A DNA stretch of 64,000 nt from Desulforhabdus amnigena (GCF_027925305.1 NZ_BSDR01000001.1:1515001-1579000); one strand, 5' to 3'; counted from the stretch's first letter, positions 39,628 to 47,105 are shown. Notes: a model not told the origin generated them from the sequence alone. Program-made: numbers and translations.

Positions 39628-40644
39628 ATGTCGATTCCCGAAACTATGCAGGCCATGGTACTGGAAAAAGCGGGTCGGCCCCTGCAACTGCGGCGGGTGC
39701 AGGTTCCCCGGCCCCAACCGGGACAGGTGCTGGTTAAAGTAGCAGCATGCGGAGTGTGTCGGACCGACCTCCATATTGTGGACGGAGAACTCACCGAGCC
39801 GAAACTTCCCCTGATCCCCGGACACGAAATCGTCGGGACTGTGGTGGAAACCGGCCAACAGGTCACGCATTTCCATGTCGGCGACCGGGTCGGCATCCCC
39901 TGGCTCGGCTCCACATGCGGCCGTTGCCGGTATTGCCGCAAGGGGCGGGAGAATCTCTGCGAGCAGGCCCGTTTTACCGGCTACACCCTCGATGGGGGCT
40001 ATGCCGAATACACTCTGGTCGACGAGCAGTACGCCTTTTTTCTTCCGGCAGATTACAGCGATGCGGAGGCCGCCCCGCTTTTGTGTGCCGGCCTGATCGG
40101 CTACCGTACCTACCGGATGGCCGGAGAAGGGATCGAGCGGCTGGGGATCTACGGGTTCGGCGCCGCCGCTCACATCGTCGCCCAGATCGCCGTTTACCAG
40201 GGGAAAAAACTCTACGCCTTCACTCGCCCCGGAGACCTTGAGGCCCAGGCCTTTGCCCGCCGTCTGGGGGCCGTGTGGGCCGGTGACTCCAATGCCCTTC
40301 CTCCCGAGCCTCTGGACGCCGCCCTGATCTTCGCGCCGGTCGGTTCGCTGATCCCGGCGGCGCTGCAAGCCACCGACAAGGGAGGCGTGGTGGTCAGCGG
40401 GGGCATTCACATGAGCGATATCCCAACCTTTCCCTACCGCTTGCTTTGGGAGGAGCGGAGTATCCGTTCGGTGGCGAACCTGACCCGGCGCGACGGGGAA
40501 GAACTGCTCGCCATCGCCCCGAAGGTTCCAGTCCGAACCGAAGTGCAAACTTTCCCTCTCGTGCAGGCCAATGAAGCCCTGGATCGGCTGCGTTCCGGGC
40601 GCATCGAAGGGGCGGCGGTCCTGCGGATGCCGAATGCCGGCTGA
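39628..40644 (+). CDS. zinc-dependent alcohol dehydrogenase
   Basis: A 338-residue MDR-family dehydrogenase oxidising alcohols or reducing aldehydes with NAD(P). It has the catalytic-zinc region CGVCRTDLHIVDGELTEPKL, cited by CGVCRTDLH, then GHEIVGTV, the structural zinc cluster CGRCRYCRKGRENLC and the nucleotide-binding GIYGFGAAAHI. I chose the ATG at 39628 (AGGAGG 8 bases upstream). The sequence is G/C-rich at third positions, like the rest of the island. Similar proteins are called AdhA or 'alcohol dehydrogenase, propanol-preferring'. Confidence 0.93.
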   Translation: MSIPETMQAMVLEKAGRPLQLRRVQVPRPQPGQVLVKVAACGVCRTDLHIVDGELTEPKLPLIPGHEIVGTVVETGQQVTHFHVGDRVGIPWLGSTCGRCRYCRKGRENLCEQARFTGYTLDGGYAEYTLVDEQYAFFLPADYSDAEAAPLLCAGLIGYRTYRMAGEGIERLGIYGFGAAAHIVAQIAVYQGKKLYAFTRPGDLEAQAFARRLGAVWAGDSNALPPEPLDAALIFAPVGSLIPAALQATDKGGVVVSGGIHMSDIPTFPYRLLWEERSIRSVANLTRRDGEELLAIAPKVPVRTEVQTFPLVQANEALDRLRSGRIEGAAVLRMPNAG

Positions 40645-40702
40645 TCCTGCCGGCTGACTGCGGTGAAGAGGTTACATTTGCTGGAAAAGGAGTGTATCGT
40701 AG

Positions 40703-41860
40703 ATGTTCGGTCTAAATCCGATTTCCCATATCATCATCACCCTGTTTCTATGCGGCGACGTGATGACCGGGCGGGGGATCGATCAGGTGCTCCCGCACCC
40801 GAACGATCCCAGGCTGTATGAACCCTGGGTGAAGGATGCCCGGCGTTATGTGGATCTGGCCGAAAGCGTTCACGGCCCGATCCCCCGCCCCGTCGGTTTC
40901 TCCTACATCTGGGGAGATGCCCTCACCGAACTGGAACGGGCGGCGCCTGATGTGCGCCTCATCAACCTGGAGACCGCCGTCACCAGCAGTCCGGACTACT
41001 GGCTGGGCAAGGGAATCAACTACCGTATGCATCCCGCCAATATCCCCGTTCTTACGGCCGCAGGCATCGACGTCTGCACCCTGGCCAACAATCACGTTCT
41101 CGACTGGGGATATACCGGACTCGAGGAGACGCTGAAAACCCTGAAAAATGCGCGGATCGCCTACGCGGGGGCAGGGCACACGCCGGCCGAGGCCCAGGCC
41201 CCGGCGGTGATCCAGGTTGCAGGGAAGGGTCGGGTGCTGGTGTTCGCCTTCGGCTCCCCTTCCAGCGGTATCCCCCTCAACTGGGTCGCCACTGCCCAAA
41301 AACCTGGAATCAACCTCCTGCCCGACCTAACGCCCAAGACCGTTCAGGCTATAAGGGAAAGAATCCGGGCGGTGAAGCGCACCGGCGACATCGCGGTGGC
41401 CTCCCTGCACTGGGGAGGGAACTGGGGCTTTGCAATACCAAAGAGGCAGCGGGAATTTGCCCACCAATTGATCGACGAAGCCGGGGTGGATGTAATCCAC
41501 GGCCACTCCTCCCACCATGTCAAGGGGATCGAGATATACCGGGGAAAACCGGTCCTGTATGGCTGCGGGGATTTTTTGACCGATTACGAGGGAATCGGCG
41601 GCTACGAGGAATTCCGTGGGGACCTGGGACTGATGTACTTCGTGAGCATGGACCCGGCAACCGGAACCCTGGAAACGCTTCGAATGATCCCCACCCGGGT
41701 CCGGAACTTTCGGATTCAACGCGCCTCCACCGAGGAAGCCCGCTGGCTTTGGAACACCCTCAACCGGGAGGGAAAGGCTCTGGGAACCCGGGTCGAAATG
41801 GCGGAGGACCTGACCCTGCAGCTGCGCTGGAATGGAGGCGGGAGCCAAAAGGAACATTGA
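40703..41860 (+). CDS. CapA-family (PGA_cap) metallophosphatase-like protein
   Basis: A 385-residue CapA/PGA_cap protein, a calcineurin-like fold related to poly-gamma-glutamate capsule proteins. Motifs are FLCGDVMTGRGIDQVL, LINLETAVTSS, TLANNHVLDWGYTGLEET, SLHWGGNWG, and the metal-binding HGHSSHHVKGIEIYRGKPVLYGCGDF, cited by HGHSSHHVKG and YGCGDFLTDYEG. Unlike secreted CapA it lacks a clear signal peptide. AAAAGGAG lies upstream. It follows the dehydrogenase by 58 bases and may share its transcript. Many such proteins occur outside capsule loci, so its substrate is unknown. Confidence 0.9.
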   Translation: MFGLNPISHIIITLFLCGDVMTGRGIDQVLPHPNDPRLYEPWVKDARRYVDLAESVHGPIPRPVGFSYIWGDALTELERAAPDVRLINLETAVTSSPDYWLGKGINYRMHPANIPVLTAAGIDVCTLANNHVLDWGYTGLEETLKTLKNARIAYAGAGHTPAEAQAPAVIQVAGKGRVLVFAFGSPSSGIPLNWVATAQKPGINLLPDLTPKTVQAIRERIRAVKRTGDIAVASLHWGGNWGFAIPKRQREFAHQLIDEAGVDVIHGHSSHHVKGIEIYRGKPVLYGCGDFLTDYEGIGGYEEFRGDLGLMYFVSMDPATGTLETLRMIPTRVRNFRIQRASTEEARWLWNTLNREGKALGTRVEMAEDLTLQLRWNGGGSQKEH

Positions 41861-41953
41861 ATACAGATCGTGGAGGCAGAGAACACTTTCGTACTGCAGG
41901 GTATCCCCGATCGAGCGTTCAGCTGTCTGGATCTTGAAATTTTAACCGAAAAT

Positions 41954-42499
41954 TTATCTTCCCGTGAACGCCGCCACCCGGCTTGCCAGGTCCTCAACCA
42001 ACCGGTCGCGGTTGCCGGGGTTGACCTCGACCAGTACCACATCGGGCCGCTGTTTGACCTCGGCGATCAGGCCACCTCCCTTGAGGGCAACAGTGGCGAC
42101 GACGGTTTTAGACGAATCGAGAAGATGCCGCACCAAATCCACAAACCGCGCGGACAGGCATTCCATTTTGCCGATTTCGTCGATGAACACCAGCGGGGTA
42201 GCGATCTGGTCCAGCTTCTGGGCGTCCAGGAACTCCTCGAATCCATGGACATCGACCCCATACTTGCCCACTCGCGGCCCGCCGTGAATATCGACATGGG
42301 CCAGAAGGCCCGTCGCCCCGTTCAGCCCCACGAGACGAAAGCCCTTGCGTTGCCCCTGCAGACGGATCTCCTCGGTGTAAAAGCCGGCCGGCCGAAGCCC
42401 ACGCAATTCATGAGCCAGACTCTTGAGCAAAGTGGTTTTGCCACAACCCGGCATTCCGGTCATCAGGACATGTCGGCGCAGGTGTGAATCCCGGTTCAT
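41954..42499 (-). CDS. THEP1-type nucleoside triphosphatase
   Basis: A 181-residue P-loop NTPase of the THEP1 (NTPase_1) family found mainly in archaea, thermophiles and eukaryotes. Walker A is GMPGCGKTT near residues 15-23, followed by GFYTEEIR, typical of the family, and Walker B VFIDEIGKME. The family hydrolyses NTPs in vitro and its physiological role is unclear. It begins by overlapping the last 4 bases of the Clp1-type kinase gene (ATGA), so the two P-loop proteins are made together. Confidence 0.9.
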   Translation of the reverse strand: MNRDSHLRRHVLMTGMPGCGKTTLLKSLAHELRGLRPAGFYTEEIRLQGQRKGFRLVGLNGATGLLAHVDIHGGPRVGKYGVDVHGFEEFLDAQKLDQIATPLVFIDEIGKMECLSARFVDLVRHLLDSSKTVVATVALKGGGLIAEVKQRPDVVLVEVNPGNRDRLVEDLASRVAAFTGR

Positions 42500-43407
42500 T
42501 CTTCGACCTCCTTCCCGAAAAGAGGGGTTGTGACGCGCTGCAGTTCCGTCCCGGTGAGAGGATCGATGCGCAGCTTTCCCAGGCGCACAAGGGCCACCTG
42601 CTCAGGTGAGCGGATTGGGCTGACCAACTCCAGCCCGTTGGATAAAACCTGACTCACCACACCGGCCCCAACAAGAAATCCCTCCCGGTCGATCAGGCCG
42701 GCCAGGCAGCCCGGTTCCGCGTTCTTCAATCCGTAAACCGGTTTTTGCCCCTTGTAGATGCGAAGAGTCCCGGCCCCGTCGAAAAAGCGACGAAAGAGGA
42801 TTCGCCGCCGCTCGGCCCGTTCCTGGGGGGATCTCCGGCGCACTCCGACGGAAACCGGCAGAACATGGAGTTTCAACCGCGGATCATGCCGCCACGGCAG
42901 CAGGAGATGCTCAAGCTCCCGCCCCTGCTGCAGCGCGATAACCGCAGTCGGCGTCAGGAGCTCGACTTCCCATTCCTTGAGGGCGCCACCCCCGTATTCC
43001 TGCGCAACCAGTCCCGAAGTGTCGATAAATACCGGATCAGCCCCTTTGGCCCGCGCAAAATCGCGCAACCTGCACAATCCTGTAAGGACCTGAAGCATAT
43101 GTCCCCGCGGCGAACTGCTGCCGACGAAAAAGGACGCCCGTTCCACCACTTCTGAAGACTCCCCTGCCCTTGTGACCAGATTCAGCGTTCCGGGAATTCC
43201 CAAACTCGACTGGCCCAGATCCCCATCCAGCCAGGCCGCGTTTTGTCCCCGCCTGCAGGCCTTTTCAAGCAGCCAGCGGGCCAGGGTGCTTTTACCCGAG
43301 TCCGTGGCTCCCACGAGCATGACAGTACCGCTGAGCGCACTCCGGTCGAACCCCTGCCACTCTTCCGGAACGTCCAAATCAACCGGCAAAGGGGGCAATT
43401 TATCCAT
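42496..43407 (-). CDS. Clp1/Grc3-type polynucleotide 5'-kinase
   Basis: A 303-residue P-loop protein of the Clp1/Grc3/Nol9 type, which phosphorylates 5'-OH ends of RNA or DNA. Walker A is GATDSGKST (33-41), then the diagnostic segment DGDLGQSSLG (61-70) with the following IPGTLNLV, and FIDTSGLV as the next acidic motif. The C-terminal third has a small barrel-like domain (YGLKNAEPGCLAGLIDREGF). Such proteins are common in eukaryotes and archaea, sporadic in bacteria. AAAGGAG precedes the ATG. A fragment of a second such gene lies at 50010-50067. Confidence 0.88.
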   Translation of the reverse strand: MDKLPPLPVDLDVPEEWQGFDRSALSGTVMLVGATDSGKSTLARWLLEKACRRGQNAAWLDGDLGQSSLGIPGTLNLVTRAGESSEVVERASFFVGSSSPRGHMLQVLTGLCRLRDFARAKGADPVFIDTSGLVAQEYGGGALKEWEVELLTPTAVIALQQGRELEHLLLPWRHDPRLKLHVLPVSVGVRRRSPQERAERRRILFRRFFDGAGTLRIYKGQKPVYGLKNAEPGCLAGLIDREGFLVGAGVVSQVLSNGLELVSPIRSPEQVALVRLGKLRIDPLTGTELQRVTTPLFGKEVEE

Positions 43408-43496
43408 TTTTCAATCTCCTTTTTTCACCCGATTCAACCCCGGTTCAAAAGAGGAAAAAGACTGCGCCTTCATATCCGACAATGTCAACTTACGCA

Positions 43497-43533
43497 CTGC
43501 ACGAAAGGCATAGCGAAGAGACGATGCCGATGA
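43497..43533 (+). pseudogene. relic of the prim-pol gene 3' end
   Basis: These 37 bases match 51576-51612, the end of the intact prim-pol gene, with only two A/G differences. They read LHERHSEETMPM against LHERHGEETMPV. The upstream body of the gene is missing here, so this is a truncated second copy or a breakpoint of the island duplication. Confidence 0.75.
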
Positions 43534-43549
43534 CGAGAAAGCTGTATTT

Positions 43550-43612
43550 GGGCAGGAATCCAGCCAAGCACTTCATTTCTGGATTCCCGCTTAAAGATTG
43601 CGGGAATGACGG
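43550..43612. repeat. dispersed inverted repeat (GGAATCCAG arms)
   Basis: GGCAGGAATCCAG at the left faces CTGGATTCCCGC at the centre and CGGGAATGACGG at the right, forming nested stems. A degenerate relative sits at about 33922-33950. This is an intergenic repeat class common in this kind of genome. Confidence 0.55.
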
Positions 43613-43655
43613 AAGTGCCCATATGCAAAATGTTAAAGAACTCGTGATCGGGTGC

Positions 43656-43770
43656 TTAGAACCTATCCAGAAACTACATGTGGACTTTGCGGCACCCCCT
43701 TGGTCCCCCCTTGAGGGGGGAATTAAAGGGGGGGGTCCGCTGCCGAGGTAGGTTTTTGGATAGGCTCTTA
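43656..43770. mobile_element. MITE-like element with 20-bp imperfect terminal inverted repeats
   Basis: The ends TTAGAACCTATCCAGAAACT and AGGTTTTTGGATAGGCTCTTA are inverted copies with only three or four mismatches. The 115-bp interior carries a G/C-rich hairpin (CCCCCCTTGAGGGGGG) and no ORF of its own. This is the form of a non-autonomous transposon derivative. I cannot identify a sure target duplication. Confidence 0.6.
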
Positions 43771-43772
43771 AC

Positions 43773-44534
43773 TCAGACATCTGAATAAGCCGCCATAATC
43801 TCGAACAGCATCTGACCGTATTCGTCTTTCATGGGGAGTTCCCGGTCTATTTTGATTCGACGTCTGGTGGCCAGTGTGGTTTTCCCCGTTCTCGGGTCGG
43901 TTCCCTCCTTCTTAAAACACTCCCAGTAAAGCCCTACACCACGCCGCTGCCAGCGTGGTAAATTGTTGAAGTTGATTCCATGCCGAAAAAGAAATTCGTT
44001 CTGATAAGAGGCCGACTCGCTTTTCAGCAACTGCGTTGCTTCTGCAACGCTTTTGCCCATCTTGCGTAAAGTCCAATAGCACCAGCTGTGTAGAGCATTG
44101 TTTGCCGCCTCGGCCTGACGCCAACGAAAATAATCGAGCACCAGCATGGCATCCGGCCCCATCCAGATACGGCTGTCGAAATGGGCCGCCTCACCCAGGG
44201 CAAGGCTAAATGCCGCGCTGACAATCCCTGCAGAAACGGACACAACCTTTTCCAGCCGGCGGTCAAAGAGGACCCAATCCCTGGGAAGGAGCAGGGAAAT
44301 CTCGTCACTCATGGTGTATGCATAAACACCCTGCAACTCTGTCAAAAGGGCGCTGGCAGCTGAAACCATGAGGTCTCGAAACTGCGGATCAAAAGGTTTG
44401 CTGAAACGGTCCGAGGTCTTACGGGAAAAGCCCCGCCCGTCCAGGCGAATGATCGGCCAACAGGCCGGCAGCATGCGCAAAGAACTGAAATATTCCAGAG
44501 AGCGCATCCGCTTTTCGAGATCCTTCAGTTCCAT
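43773..44534 (-). CDS. Thg1-like protein (3'-5' RNA polymerase, TLP type)
   Basis: A 253-residue Thg1 homologue. Thg1-like proteins add nucleotides in the 3'-to-5' direction, mostly to repair tRNA 5' ends. Metal-binding carboxylates sit in RLDGRGFS (Asp32) and YTMSDEISLLL (Asp77, Glu78), and the WRQAEAANNALHSW segment stands where eukaryotic Thg1 has HINNLYN. Absence of that motif places it with the bacterial/archaeal TLPs, which act template-dependently, rather than with tRNA-His guanylyltransferase. AAAGGAG precedes the ATG. It lies upstream of the Clp1-type kinase, on the same strand. Confidence 0.92.
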   Translation of the reverse strand: MELKDLEKRMRSLEYFSSLRMLPACWPIIRLDGRGFSRKTSDRFSKPFDPQFRDLMVSAASALLTELQGVYAYTMSDEISLLLPRDWVLFDRRLEKVVSVSAGIVSAAFSLALGEAAHFDSRIWMGPDAMLVLDYFRWRQAEAANNALHSWCYWTLRKMGKSVAEATQLLKSESASYQNEFLFRHGINFNNLPRWQRRGVGLYWECFKKEGTDPRTGKTTLATRRRIKIDRELPMKDEYGQMLFEIMAAYSDV

Positions 44535-44866
44535 CAGCAGTCTCCTTTATCATCTCGGTTATTATCTCGACGCGAGATCCGGGCCAAGTACCGAAAATTG
44601 TAAGTATGCGGCCATTTCCTTGCAGGAACGGCTTCCGGCCGTGACAGAAACGGCAACCGTACACCTTGTCGCGGCAGGATGCCACTCTTACAGAAACGCA
44701 CGGGTAAACGGGTGCGTAATTGCGATCATGAAAACCAAGCCGCTTACCCGCACCCCCTATCAGCCGCACTCTTTTCTCCAGGGGAAACTGGCCAAACGGC
44801 GCCCGGCGCCGTTTGGTGGAGATCGCCGGGTCATCGGTGAGACTGCCCGGGGTGCAATCATGGTTT
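44535..44866. other. spacer with perfect hairpin, no gene
   Basis: About 330 bases between the Thg1-like gene and the PCMT relic. It includes the hairpin at 44792-44816. The long frame 44419-44916 on the minus strand mixes unrelated stretches and runs into the duplicated segment, so I do not call it. From 44849 the sequence becomes the direct repeat. Confidence 0.45.
44792..44816. repeat. perfect 11-bp hairpin
   Basis: CCAAACGGCGC-CCG-GCGCCGTTTGG, an 11-bp perfect stem with a 3-base loop. It lies upstream of the Thg1-like gene and downstream of the PCMT relic. No T-run follows on either side. Role unknown; it could stabilise or end the leftward transcript. Confidence 0.6.
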
Positions 44867-45582
44867 TCAAAATCGGCGTAACGAAGCTTGAGCGTACTTT
44901 CCGCGCAGGGAAACATACAAAACCTGGCAAATCACTTCTCTGGCTGTCCCCCCGGGTTCTTTCTTCACAAGTACCAGGTTCTGAACACCCCCCTCCTTGT
45001 GACCGGCGCGATGAGCCTTCCTCCCATTTTGAGCTGGTCCAGCAAGGGAGGAGGAATTTCGAGGCAGGCCGCCGTCATGCAAATGCGGTCATAGGGGGCT
45101 TTTTCCTGGTACCCAAGCCCGCCGTCCCCGTGTACCAGGACAATGTCACTGTAGCCCGTATTCTTTAGATTATTTTCTGCAAAGGCCAGGGTTAATGGAT
45201 CGATCTCAATGGAAACGACCAGGCCCTTCTCCCCGACGATTTCCCGGGCCAGAGCCGTACCCTAGCCCGACCCGAGCCCGACTTCGAGAAACCTGTGTCC
45301 TCTGTCGAGTCCCAGGGGTTCATAAAAAAGGGGATAACTGTGTGGGCAGGAAATGGTGGCCTCTTCCCCGGGCAGTGGGAGAGGGACTTCCTCATAGGCG
45401 TAGTCCTTATAGAAAAAGGGAATAAACTCTTCCCTGGGAACCTTCAGCATCGCTGCTTTGATGCGCTCTGAGCACAAATAGCCTTTCCGGGTGAGCCAGA
45501 CCACTTTCTGCTCCTTTTCCCTGCGAAATTCTTCCCTGCTTTTAACCGGCTCTTTGGGCGGAGGAATGATCCAGCCCGGCAT
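44867..45582 (-). pseudogene. decayed protein-L-isoaspartate methyltransferase
   Basis: This is a broken copy of the intact PCMT gene at 51658-52365. Near 45263 the SAM-motif tyrosine (SGYG) has become a stop (SG*G, TAC to TAG). Near 44997 two extra bases shift the frame (CTTGTGACC against CTTAACC). The end also reads through to two extra residues (SLRRF). The beginning and motif PLPGEEATISCPHSYP are intact. It follows DUF72 in the ancestral operon order. Confidence 0.9.
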
Positions 45583-45621
45583 ATATTTTCCCTTTGCGAT
45601 GGTCGATTGTTGTCCAAATCC

Positions 45622-46347
45622 TCAGAAGGACTCCCCCTCACGGTGCAAACAGGCGATGAATCTCAGCGCATCCTCTTTCATCGTCATATTGTTGAACATG
45701 ACGTACCCTTCCCTTCCTTCGCACAGGGAGAGAAGCCTTTGAAGGTCCATGTCGCCGTAGCGGTAGCGATAACCACCGATACCGTGCAGACGATAGTAAA
45801 CAGCTCCTTCACTCAGGCACTTGTCCTTGAAAGGGTCGACACAGTGAATGAGATCGAGACTGCCGCAAAGCTCCTGGACCAGCTCAGGCGGCCAGGGGCC
45901 CCGGGGCTCCCAGGCGATTCGGAAAGCCCCTCGCACCAGGGAAGAGAAAAACGCCGAAAAATTGCGGATATTTTCCTCCGTTGGAGTGAAACCGGCCGGG
46001 CACTGAAAGACTACCACAGAGGCCTGCAAGACCTCGGCAATCTCCCTGGTGACCCGCCAGGCATCCTGAACCTCCCGCGAAGGACGGAAGCCTCCCAAGC
46101 GCTTCGAAACCTCCGGCGAAACGGGATGGGCAAGGCGTCGGTAGGTGGGGCTGGAGGGCTGGTGGGTGATGAGCTGCCAGGCCTTGAGGGTGAAACAAAA
46201 ACCTGGCGGAGCCTCCCGCCGCCAGCGCAGGGCGGTCTCTATACGGGGCGGCTGATAAAAGGTCTTCTGGATCTCCACCGTCGGGAAGTGCTTGAAATAG
46301 AGTGCCCGCCTTCCGGCAAACCCACAGCAACCGACCTTAAGGTTCAT
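45622..46347 (-). CDS. DUF72 domain-containing protein
   Basis: The 241-residue product is a full DUF72 protein: start MNLKVGCCGFAGRRALYFKH, then FCFTLKAWQLITHQPSSPTY, the region with TRPWP-type aromatics as EPRGPWPPELVQEL, HCVDPF, and the C-terminal YYRLHGIGGYRYRYGDMDL and YVMFNNMTMKEDAL. DUF72 proteins have a TIM-barrel fold and unknown chemistry. I chose the ATG at 46347 (AGGAG 9 bases upstream). The longer frame reading into an amzA relic and beyond is not real. In copy B the same gene is reduced by a 630-base in-frame deletion. Confidence 0.93.
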   Translation of the reverse strand: MNLKVGCCGFAGRRALYFKHFPTVEIQKTFYQPPRIETALRWRREAPPGFCFTLKAWQLITHQPSSPTYRRLAHPVSPEVSKRLGGFRPSREVQDAWRVTREIAEVLQASVVVFQCPAGFTPTEENIRNFSAFFSSLVRGAFRIAWEPRGPWPPELVQELCGSLDLIHCVDPFKDKCLSEGAVYYRLHGIGGYRYRYGDMDLQRLLSLCEGREGYVMFNNMTMKEDALRFIACLHREGESF

Positions 46348-46388
46348 AAAGCAAGCTCCTGCAATTTTTGCAAAAGCCGGGTCCCTTG
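46337..46388 (-). pseudogene. relic of the archaemetzincin 3' end
   Basis: The minus-strand frame gives GPGFCKNCRSLLYEP-stop, matching the end of the intact archaemetzincin (GPGFCKNCRSLFYKP-stop) at 52490-53017. Its stop overlaps the start of DUF72. The match ends at 46388, next to the transposase relic, so the rest of the gene was lost. Confidence 0.88.
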
Positions 46389-46392
46389 AAGA

Positions 46393-46581
46393 GATCTTCC
46401 GCTTCACAAGGCCCTGGCCATGCTGAAACGCGAAAAGAAAATAGGCGCAGAGCTCATAGAAAAGCTGATGAACCGGCGACACGACGGGTTCAGTACCCAT
46501 GCCTGCAACCGCATCGCCAGAGACGACCTGGACGGGCAAGCAGGCTCTAACACAATATATCATGCGAAACGCTTTCTCTAG
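46393..46581 (+). pseudogene. IS91-type transposase C-terminal relic
   Basis: The plus-strand frame reads HKALAMLKREKKIGAELIEK, LMNRRHDGFSTHACNRIARD and DLDGQAGSNTIYHAKRFL-stop. This fits the C-terminal part of IS91/IS801-like transposases (LL+E-K-I-x-x-x-L-I-x-x-L-L-x-W-R-H-S-G-F-x-V-H-x-x-x-R-I). Only about 62 codons remain. It starts at the exact break in copy A of the duplicated cassette, so it probably marks the rearrangement point. Confidence 0.65.
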
Positions 46582-47034
46582 ACATTAAATCACCTCTATC
46601 CAGGATACCGGCAAGGGTCCTCTATCGGTCCGGCATAACCCATGGGAAGAATAAGAAAAACTTCCAAATCTTCACTCCTGATCATCATTACTGACAGCAG
46701 GTACTATCCGAAAACTCTCAGAAAACGATTTCTTATCACCTGTTTACTTTTTATAGTTTGAAAGTTATATAATAATCCAATACTTCTAGCGATTATTCAT
46801 CAGAGGTGGTGTCGGAATGTACGAAGGAATTTTCCTGGTAAAATTGGAACAAACCTAAAGGGTAATATGGATGGATCTATGAATCATCCGAATTCCCAAG
46901 ACATTGACGGAGTAGTAAAAAGTAGCAGCACGGTAAAATCGCAATCCGGCATTAGTTAGAAAATAGGTGAATCGGCAAAATCGTTCACCGATGTGCCGTT
47001 TTCATCGTTTGAGAGTGCCGCCCCGGAATGACAA

Positions 47035-47105
47035 TTTATATGAAAAAGGCTCATGGATCTTCGTGCCTCAATGTGCAGTAGTTTATATGAAAAAAAGGCT
47101 CATGG
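47035..47105 (+). repeat. two direct repeats of a 22-bp unit
   Basis: TTTATATGAAAAAGGCTCAT (47035 on) and TTTATATGAAAAAAAGGCTC (47082 on) share the same start and the end GGCTCATGG, differing by two A. The spacer is about 25 bases. The meaning is unknown. Confidence 0.5.

Larger units (their letters stand above)
43408..43772. other. relic- and repeat-filled spacer
   Basis: Between the Clp1-type kinase and Thg1-like genes. It contains the end-of-prim-pol relic (43497-43533), a GGCAGGAATCCAG...CGGGAATGACGG inverted repeat (43550-43612) and the terminal-inverted-repeat element (43656-43770). No intact gene. Confidence 0.6.
44849..46388. repeat. duplicated cassette, copy A (direct repeat with 51634-52541)
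   Basis: From GGGGTGCAATCATGG to GTCCCTTG this segment matches 51634-52541 in the same orientation with scattered substitutions and small indels. Copy A is about 630 bases longer because it retains the DUF72 interior. It includes the PCMT relic, intact DUF72 and the last codons of amzA. About 5.2 kb lies between the copies. Confidence 0.92.

Noticed and set aside
39328-40548. Long minus-strand frame opposite the alcohol dehydrogenase (406 codons)
   Set aside because: The plus-strand dehydrogenase has a proper start and conserved zinc motifs. The minus frame runs from non-coding DNA into it without homology.
44368-45168. Plus-strand frame of 266 codons across the Thg1-like start, spacer and PCMT relic
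   Set aside because: It crosses unrelated DNA and the complement of a pseudogene; nothing supports expression.
46348-46563. Upstream extension of DUF72 to 313 residues
   Set aside because: The extra 72 residues derive from the amzA relic and transposase relic read in another frame; the ribosome-binding site and domain start support the ATG at 46347.
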